64,000 bases of DNA from Gnetum montanum. Taxonomy: Eukaryota; Streptophyta; Gnetopsida; Gnetales; Gnetaceae. A model generated the notes under the pieces. The model worked only from the letters and a program-made list of their open reading frames with translations, did no database searches and was not told the DNA's origin. The position numbers were made by a program, and so were the translations under genes. Location of the stretch: positions 935,737 through 999,736 of the forward strand of contig MNCI01028403.1 of NCBI GenBank assembly GCA_015680685.1, read 5' to 3'. Within the stretch, counting starts at the first letter, position 1. Each line of letters opens with the position of its first letter. Of the stretch, positions 56,889 to 64,000 are shown piece by piece.

Positions 56889-56901
56889 AGTCGTGGGGGT
56901 A
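56889..56901 (+). other. E5 polypurine tract
   Basis: AGTCGTGGGGGTA directly before the LTR start TGATGAAG. Confidence 0.87.
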
Positions 56902-57801
56902 TGATGAAGTGTCATTAAGTCATGTGTCGACTGGTCTGCGTATACACAATCGCGTTGACACGAGCCTGTTGATGTAGCTTCCTTACATCGACATGACCCC
57001 CTTTACGTAGTTGCCTATCTCGACCTATAAATAAGAGGGCCTTCCGCCTCTTTTAGGAATTCTTTAGTTAATTGTAGCGAAGCTCTTATAGTTTGTTCCC
57101 GCAAGAGATAGAATATTTTCCAAGTGCCCACAATAGGTGTAAGAAAAGTGATCAGCTCTTTATTTGAGCGTTGATGTATCTGAGCCCATTGGTGTGATGA
57201 CAATAAAGACAAACTATTCAAGAATTCCTTGCAGCATTTGGATTTAGCTATTTTATGCATTCAATAGTTTAATATGTTTATGCTCTATTAGTTACATGTT
57301 AATTCCTTATGTTTCTCTTATTGTTGTCTTAATTGCTAACGCTTATTCGTAGTTTGTAAAGGCCATAAGTACGACCATCTTGAACGTAAATCAAACACTT
57401 GGTAAGCCCAGTGATGCTTAATATTTGGTAATCCAAAAGTGTTAGGAGATGCTCAGAACATGCTTGAAAGATGGGGTCAGATACATATTCTAGGAATAGT
57501 TAGAGTATAAGCTAGGATAATTATAGATTAGATAATAGTTTATTCCTTAGCTTTCATACCTTAAATTAGCCACCAAAATATATGAAAAAAGATATAAAAA
57601 TCATTAGCTTTAGTCTCACTTAACCATTGTAAAAAGAACCTCACAAGTAAGATTAGGAGGACAATGACCATTCTAACACAAGGTTTCACTGGTTAGAGTC
57701 TGGTGTATGTTAAGTGTTCACAGTCTACAAAATTCGACCGAGTCGCGTGTGAACACCCGTGATTCGTATGGTTGGGTGTAGGGGTACCTAGCTGCTCATC
57801 A
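56902..57801 (+). mobile_element. E5 3' LTR
   Basis: 900 bp, same termini as the 5' LTR. TATAAATAA at about 57027-57035. The two LTRs differ at many sites in U3, mostly C/T and G/A, so the insertion is not recent. Followed by TSD CCATG (57802-57806). Confidence 0.94.
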
Positions 57802-58186
57802 CCATGGATACTCCCAAAGAAATTAGCTATGTCATATCATAGATGGGATAAGGAATGAAATAAGAAAACTCCTATGGTATATGCCCAAGGAAGGCTTTCA
57901 AAGCTACGAGTCCATTAGATCTAAAGGTTGATAGATCAAGTGGCCAAAGAGGAAGGTGAAGTTAAAAATCACAAGAGTGCAGAAGAGTACAATAGGGATC
58001 CCTCTATTTGCAAAAGAAAGATGTTTTTTTTTTGTGATACTAAGGAGAATACACCACTCAATGAAGTGGTTTAGAGGAAAATATTATTGATACAAAATTC
58101 TATCACTGAAATATTAGGTAAGGTAGACAAGATGTGGAACTCCTTCGTTGACAAGTTACAAATAGCTTTGAAAATTGCAAAGAAAT
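57802..58186 (+). pseudogene. E4 gag, second part
   Basis: Continues the motif broken at 44427: HGYSQ-NXLCHIIDGIRNEI, LRVHQI-like sequence, LIDQVAKEEGEVKNHKSAEE, YNRDPSICKRKMFFFCDTKE, EILGKVDKMWNSFVDKLQI. Cut at 58186 by the E6 LTR. Confidence 0.85.
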
Positions 58187-59080
58187 TGATGGGCAATAAG
58201 TAGTCCCTACACCCAACCATATGAATCACCAACATTAACTAAGAGATCTAGTCAAATTTTGCAAAATTTAACTCTTTAAGTACACATTATCTAGGTAGCG
58301 AACTTAAGGACATGATCATTATCTTCTTAGTTCCATTTGTGGAGGTGCAAAGATATGGTTAAGTGTAATTGAGCTACATGATTTGTATAACTTTTATAAT
58401 TTTATATATATTTATCCTAAGTGTAAAAATAAAGTGATTAAATGCTACTTAATCTAGTAACTATTTAATACCTTAATCTAATCCTAACATAAGCATTCGT
58501 TCCCACTTTTCATACACATCCTAAACTTGTCACAATGCTATTGGGTTATCAAGCATAAGTGATACTAGGATTACCAAGCATTAACATATGCTTAAGGTGG
58601 TTGTACTTATGTGTATTAGTTCATAATTAATTAATTAAGTGCATGAATGTAAATTGAATAACAATAAAGTATATTAAAGTAAACATGATGTTAATTCCAA
58701 GTGTTGTAAAGTTTATCAAGAAGTTCATCTTTATTACTGTTCATACTGAAGTGTCCAAGTACATTAGTGTTTGAATAAGAATCTATACACTTCTCAAGTC
58801 CTATTGTGGGAACTTAGAAAATATTTTAACTATTATGAGAATAAATTACAAGAGCTTCGATATTCTACTAAATGAATGATGTCATAAATGTAGTGCGTAT
58901 ACCCATTGATATAGTCATGACCAAACACTCCATTCATGTGTATGAGTCAATGTATCTTTTCATGCATTGATAGATACATGTTCATGGATATATGTCAACA
59001 CATATGTGTGGACATGTATGTATCGATGAGGTTTCATTGATGCATGCTTGTCAATGCTACCTGATAAGAATGATTCATCA
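58187..59080 (-). mobile_element. E6 3' LTR
   Basis: 894 bp on the minus strand from TGATGAATCATT (59080) to TTGCCCATCA (58187). U3 with CATCAATG/GATACATG words. It is related to the E3 and E4 LTRs. The PPT lies to its right, so the rest of E6 extends right. Confidence 0.87.
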
Positions 59081-59097
59081 TACCCCCATGACTAACT
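59081..59097 (-). other. E6 polypurine tract
   Basis: On the minus strand AGTTAGTCATGGGGGTA directly before the LTR. Confidence 0.83.
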
Positions 59098-59399
59098 AAA
59101 AGCTTGTCCTTGAGTGAACAAAAGGAGGAACAAGTTGTTACAGAATTTTGGAAGGTATGAAACCATTAACTAACTAACTTAGACTGATGTAAGCTAATGC
59201 TAAGTGCCCATGTGTACAAATTTATAACTATTAAATAAATAGGTGTTTATGGAAACAAAATTAAACACAGTTACAAAATTTGATAGCTAAAACCCATTTA
59301 ATGATTGAAGATGAAAAGAAAATAAAATGAACCTAGGAGGTGGAGGATCCTAAGGTGTTGAAGGAGCTTCCCCTATCTCTGGATCATGTGGAAGCTAAA

Positions 59400-59935
59400 G
59401 TTAAGGGTTTTGTGATTGTAATTATCTTGTTGTAGTCCATCAAAGCTAGTCTACCATACATTGTCTTCTTGTTGGAGTTGCTAGATGGCCTCATACACCT
59501 CTAGCTTCACTAGTTGGATCTCATTTTTTTTAACTTCTTTGAGAAGTCCAACTTGGTTTCTATAGTAATTTTTCACTCTTTCAAATTTTAGAACCTCATT
59601 TTTCTAGGTAGTGATCTCAATAGCTAATTTCTGTCAAAGTAGTTGGGCTTTCTCCATCAAGAGATTTTTTTTTGTAGCTAACCTCAAATCCATGTTACCT
59701 TGGCAAGCTACTTCTATTATTGTCTTGGATATTCAACCATTTAGTCCTCTTGAGTTTCAACATTACACAGGAGATAGTTATCTTTGGTCAAAACAACATT
59801 CTCCTTATGGGTCTCTAAAATATTCTTTTTAGTGATGTAGGTCATGGCTTCTATGATGGATTCCTCAAATACTGTAATCTTCTTAGTGCTTTTGGCCACT
59901 TTAAGGTCTAGATTTAGATGGAGAAATGAGGAAGA
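59400..59935 (-). pseudogene. E6 ORF3, C-terminal part
   Basis: The minus strand reads LKFERVKNYYRNQVGLLKEV, KKNEIQLVKLEVYEAI and QLQQEDNVW (about 59590-59440), matching E5 ORF3 KFEKVKNYYRDNVVL and QALQQLKERGDAW. It is cut off on the right by E7 LTR sequence. The rest of E6 was not found. Confidence 0.78.
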
Positions 59936-59937
59936 AC

Positions 59938-60066
59938 CACCTCTTATTTATAGAATTAGTGACATGCTATGATATCGCGTACGCAATATCATGGGTGAAG
60001 ACATGATATCATGTATACGATATTGCGTACATGATATCACAACCCATTTGATATCGCATCCCATCA
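59938..60066 (-). mobile_element. E7 3' LTR, truncated just after the TATA box
   Basis: Starts TGATGGGATGCGATATC at 60066 and carries GATATC/CAATATC words and CTATAAATAAGAGG, like the E1 LTR. Similarity to E1 stops directly after AAGAGG; about 700 bp of LTR is missing and E6 sequence follows. Confidence 0.8.
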
Positions 60067-60083
60067 TACTCCTATGACTAAAT
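60067..60083 (-). other. E7 polypurine tract
   Basis: On the minus strand TTTAGTCATAGGAGTA precedes the LTR; one G of the G-run is changed to A. Confidence 0.75.
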
Positions 60084-61946
60084 AAAAACTCATCCTTGTG
60101 TTCCTTACAAAATATTGGGAAGGATTGGGATTATTGACTTGAATGGAACTAATGGTAAATGGGATGACATGTGAATAGATCATCATTACAGAACATGAAA
60201 AAATTGGTGTTTACGACAACAAGAGTGAACACCTTATACATTTGACATCAGGCCTTATTTGGTAGCTGAGAGAGAAAAGAGAAGAGAGAAGAAGTCTTTT
60301 GCTACCAATGCCAAAATTTCACCTTTTGTTGTCTATCCATAAGCACGCCATCGATCTTGATCCTTGCATAGCTGCTTCAGCAATGATCCATTCCAACTAT
60401 TCCATTCAAATCCAATCCATTGTTGCATGATTTCCATCTACACACACAACACATTCTTATATTAGCAAGGGTAAGTGAATCAGAATGTAATTGATACCTT
60501 GCTTTGGTGTAAGATCCATTGGCTGAGTTGTGACATGGCTGATATGGATCTACAGATATACTAATGATGACTACCAAAGGTGTAGGGGTTAGGAGAAAAT
60601 CGAAAAAATTGGACCAAGACCCCCATGATTGAGAGGAAACCTGTGGTAGCAATAGAATGGAAGAAAACAAAAGAAAAGGAACAAGGAAGATGGAGAAAAA
60701 GAAACAACTATGACATCGATGAAATGGATGTCAAGATGGAAATGAAAAAAATTGAGTTGATTGCAAAAATGTTAAGCGAAAGAATTTAACTAGTGCACCA
60801 AATAGGAATGCCAGTGGGTCCTCTCCAAAGCAGGCTCATGCCTTTAATGCCCTGAGAAACCCACATTGAAAGAGTTCGTAGGCTCTGGGAATGTCATTTG
60901 GAACAAGAGTTAATATCTTAACCACAAGAATTTACCAAAAATAAAACAATGTGTCAACCAAAATATACACTAATGATACAACCGACAATGAGGTGAACAA
61001 TGGAGGAAGAATGATGGAAAGAAGAGAATGGAATGGAGTCTCAAGAATAAGGTGATGTATAGCCCCCTGTGTGTTTAATGATTAATGTGACTTCGTAGAT
61101 CTCATTCCAGCTCTGGCCTCAAACCAACCACATCTAGTGACTTTGCATTAATACATTTAGCTAGTCCATCCTCTCGAAGTAACAAGAATTCCTTCTTCGA
61201 AAAGCCACCATCATTATGATGAAACAAAGAATGAGAAGGTAGGAAGTGAGAAGAGACTTAGTTAGAGGGAACATGCTTATTTTAGTTCCATAACTAGTGC
61301 TTATAGCCCAAATGATTATTTCGTCTAAGGGGTGTGCTTTGAATTCTCACTATTTTTTTTGTGTTTTTGCGTGAGAACCACACCATGCAAAGACTTATTA
61401 TTTTTATTTACTCAGCTTCTCGATAATTGGGTGATGTAGAAATGGTAAGAAAACTCAAGAATAAAACATCCAAGCACCCAAGATAATGGCCAACACAAAT
61501 GCATCAAGTTCCCTTGAAGCCACACCCTTTTCAATCCTTGAGTCCTTCCTTAGTTTGAGAAATGCCCAATCACCGATTTGTTGATAGTTCTTATTATTCT
61601 GGAGAAAGGAACTATACAGTTCCAAGCCAAGAGAGATCACAGAAATTGATGGATGCATCGATGATGTGGACTCATTGCCTGCTATATTAAAAGAACCATA
61701 CCTTAGTATCAACATCATAACTTTAAGGTAAAAACCAAACATTAGCAATCAATGGAGTACGGTTCATACCATCCTTAGAGCACTTATTAAATGACAAACT
61801 TAACAAAATGGATAACATACACACATACACACACAAAGAAATGAAAAAGTATAAACGATGTTGTAAAACAAAAATAAGAAAAGTTAAAGAAATTTGTAAA
61901 ACAAAAATTTAAAAGATCTGAGGGCCTCAATTGATTAGCATAGGTA
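60084..61946 (-). other. E7 post-pol noncoding region
   Basis: Shared blocks on the minus strand: AAGGGTGTGGCTTCAAGGGA (about 61530), GCATGGTGTGGTTCTCACGC (about 61390-61370), AATTCAAAGCACACCCCTTAG (about 61350) and GGCATGAGCCTGCTTTGG (about 60840). Small frames here have no relatives in the other elements. Confidence 0.65.
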
Positions 61947-61969
61947 GCCATCTCCCCCATGACTGAATT
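61947..61969 (-). other. E7 internal polypurine-like tract
   Basis: On the minus strand TTCAGTCATGGGGGAGATGG; same word as in E1. Confidence 0.7.
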
Positions 61970-62269
61970 AAAATGGAGAGATTCAAAATAATGAGCATTT
62001 GTTTGAATTTCTTAGAAGTGTCCAACTTCTCCCAATTGATGTTTTCAGGTTAAGGGATGGAAGTCAGCGATTCTTATGCTCCAATGTGTCTATGCTTTTG
62101 TTGTGCTTACAAGTTGTTCCCCTAGTTAGTTCCATGCATGTTGGTGAATTTCTCTCCTTATTAGCTATCAACCATGAGGTGTTTTCTTATTGTGTGGTTG
62201 CTACATACAAGCATGTTTGTATCTTAGTTCCTTGGGCATACTAGTTGCATACAGGAGATGTTGAGCATT

Positions 62270-62770
62270 CCTGTATTTCATCACCCTCTGTATCACTATA
62301 TGTGATGTATGGAAATTTCATCTTCTCGATCTTTCCTTAGATATTTCCATGGAAAGATTATGGATTCCTAGGCATGCGTTGATGGTGCTTAGCCATGTCA
62401 TCCCCATTATAATTGGGAAGTCCCCCTTGTTATTGTTAATTTCTATCACTAGGAAATCATCTGGGTAGGACCAACCACACACAATGGTAAAAATGTCCTC
62501 CACAAGTCCCAAAGGAATAGTGATGGACTAGTTAGCCAGCTCTAATTGAATATTGCTCTTCTTGAGTGGAGGTAGGTTTCATGCTTTATACATTTCTTGC
62601 GATATTAAATTGACTCTGGAACCTGAGTCAAGAAGAGCCTTACATGGTTCATTCCTAGGGATTTGGAGGTAGATTAAGGGACTTCCATGGTTAGAGAGTT
62701 TCCTGGGAAGGTGGCCCACCTTTATCCAAATCAGTAATGGTATGTGTTAACATAATCGTATGCGTTGAGA
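62270..62770 (-). pseudogene. E7 aspartic protease
   Basis: The active site reads LLDSGSRVNLISQEM (about 62640-62590), with Asp-Ser-Gly intact. After a stop, LVEDIFTIVCGWSYPDDFLV and NNKGDFPIIMGMTWLSTINA follow. It is among the better preserved proteases in the window. Confidence 0.86.
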
Positions 62771-62779
62771 GCTATTATT

Positions 62780-64000
62780 TGTTTGAAGGGAGCTCCAAAG
62801 TATTTCTTGATGGAGGAGTGGTCATAGACTCAACCACTTGTGGTTATGAGAGCTTGTTTGGGCTATTGGTTATCTTTGTACGGTTGTTAGAACCAGCAGT
62901 GGGTTGAAGGTTTATAGCTCCCGTAGTGTTACGTTGCTGCGATTGAGTGGGGAGTTCCCCTTGCATCGTTGGAGCGGGTGGTAGCTGAACTATTGGTGTA
63001 AGAGATGCAGATGGATTCAAAGGATGATATGCATGTGGAGTGTCTCTTCTAGGAGAGGGAGTCTTAAAAACCTCCTAAACTTGGTAGTGCCTTTGTGGGG
63101 TCATGTGACTGATAGAGTCACTTGGAGAAACCAGTTGTTGCACATAATAGCCATAAGGATCTGGCTACCGGTAAGGGTATTGTTGCCTAGGCGGTGGCAT
63201 CCCCCACGACTATGGGTATTGCCACTATTGGTGTTGCTTGATAGGTTGTGGTAGGAGTTCCACTTGGATAATATGCTAACAATTGGTGGAACTGCCTTAG
63301 GTTGCCTTGGAGATAAGGTAACCTTTAGGATGCCTACCATTTTTTAAGTCTTGGGTTGAGTGCATACACTCTAGACTCTTGTAGATGTGAGATTATTGGA
63401 CAACATCCTTTAGGATGGTCATATTGGAAAATCTTACATCCACCATCATTATCTATATCCAAATCCACAACCTCATCAGTGATAGTCATTTTTCCCTTAC
63501 CCTTGTTACATGCATGATCCGAACCTCTCCGCTTTTTCTTATCATGGTCGCTACTTCACTTCTTAGACTCCTCTACGATTTTTAAAATAATTTCAAATCT
63601 ACCATCTAAGGAGTCCCACATTTGATCTACCTTAACTAAGACTTCGGTTGTCAGCTTTTGAAGAAAAAAGTTTTTTCTATTCACCAACTCCTCGAGTGGT
63701 GACTCATCCTCTTCCTCACAAAATCTTACTCCCTTCTTTCGGAGGGAAGGATCACGACTATACTCTTCTATGATTTCTCTTTTCCATATCTCCCCTTATT
63801 CTTTAGCTACTTGCTCCAACAGCCTATGAAATTCATGGGACCTAAGTTCTAATTATCTCCCTTGGGCATATGTTCCAAGGGTTCTCCTAGTTTCATGTCT
63901 TAGCCCATCTACAAGGTGGTGGAGTTGATCTCGTTGTGTGTAACCATGGCACAGGAAATGATGTAGCAATGCATAATATCGGTCCATGGTAGCATCCAAG
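62780..64000 (-). pseudogene. E7 gag, C-terminal two thirds
   Basis: From the right edge: LDATMDRYYALLHHFLCHGY, TQRDQLHHLVDGLRHETRRT, LGTYAQGR, EYSRDPSLRKKGVRF, SPLEELVNRKNFFLQKLTTE, VLVKVDQMWDSLDGRFEIIL. The knuckle CKIFQYDHPKGCCP (second Cys changed to Phe) lies near 63400, then a Tyr/Pro/Gln-rich tail with GNTHSRGGCHRLGN. Few stops. The start lies beyond the window. Confidence 0.87.

Larger units (their letters stand above)
44428..57801 (+). mobile_element. E5: 13.4-kb Athila-like LTR retrotransposon with ORF3
   Basis: LTRs 44428-45340 and 56902-57801, PBS, gag, protease, RT, RNase H, integrase, 5.2 kb of post-pol sequence with ORF3, PPT, and a perfect TSD (CCATG). It interrupts the gag of E4 at a Ser-His-Gly-Tyr motif. 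It is the best preserved element for most of gag, RT and ORF3, but integrase residues are lost. The large post-pol region with ORF3 accounts for its extra length over E1. Confidence 0.95.
60067..64000 (-). mobile_element. E7: Athila-like element lacking RT, RNase H and integrase, continues beyond the window
   Basis: From left: PPT, post-pol noncoding region (60084-61946), internal polypurine-like tract, a short linker, protease and gag. The linker after the protease (INWEKLDTSKKFKQMLII-like) corresponds to the sequence before RT in E1 and E5 and runs directly into the sequence before the internal tract. So about 2.9 kb of pol is absent. LTR type and lack of ORF3 group it with E1. Confidence 0.83.

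Noticed and set aside
1-64000. tRNA, rRNA or other structured RNA genes
   Set aside because: No cloverleaf with matching A and B boxes or rRNA-like sequence was noticed; the TGGCGCC words are retroelement primer sites, not tRNAs. A covariance search was not possible here.

Overview
The window is plant nuclear DNA. It holds no intact host gene and is almost entirely relics: broken malectin-like LRR receptor kinase genes, a chromovirus fragment and a 47-kb nest of Athila-type Ty3/gypsy LTR retrotransposons. Plant origin rests on the receptor-kinase architecture (signal peptide, malectin-like domain, LRRs, TM, Ser/Thr kinase split by many introns), on Athila-like pol with tRNA-Asp-type primer sites, and on plant-style splice sites. 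The nesting and decay suggest a very large repeat-rich genome, possibly a gymnosperm; that last step is inference.

Layout. 1-1,800: AT-rich DNA with a compact hairpin, then a GC-rich block of unknown nature. 1,815-3,515: the 3' end of a chromovirus (integrase, chromodomain, PPT, probable 3' LTR). 3,516-16,300: three pieces of malectin-LRR receptor kinase genes. Copy A (minus, about 15,995 to 10,960) spans the whole gene but carries frameshifts, stops and lost catalytic residues. Copy B (minus, 8,749 to 5,532) lacks the 5' exons and the kinase C-lobe. Copy C (plus, 4,895-5,245) has only the 5' exons. Many short tandem duplications lie in this stretch.

17,000-64,000 is a nest of one Athila-like clade, here numbered E0-E7. 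E1 (plus, 19,139-29,105; TSD CCTTT) sits in the leader of E2 (minus, gag left of E1, 5' LTR right of it). E2 sits in the 3' LTR of E3 (minus, 29,992-42,037). E0 is a reverse transcriptase remnant (plus, 42,170-42,675) abutted by E4 (plus, LTR 42,676-43,552). E5 (plus, 44,428-57,801; TSD CCATG) sits in the gag of E4, whose gag resumes at 57,802 and is cut at 58,187 by E6 (minus). E7 (minus, up to 60,083 and beyond) follows and runs off the right edge.

The shared element plan is LTR, tRNA-Asp-like PBS, gag with a CxxC...H...C knuckle, protease, RT, RNase H, integrase, an internal polypurine-like tract, a conserved noncoding post-pol region, PPT, LTR. E3, E5 and E6 add a third reading frame (ORF3) for a coiled-coil protein between pol and the 3' LTR. 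In both E5 and E3 a stretch resembling LTR U3 with a TATA box lies about 0.4 kb upstream of ORF3 in the same orientation. This looks like an internal promoter derived from an LTR and is the most interesting structure here. E7 appears to have lost RT, RNase H and integrase while keeping gag and protease.
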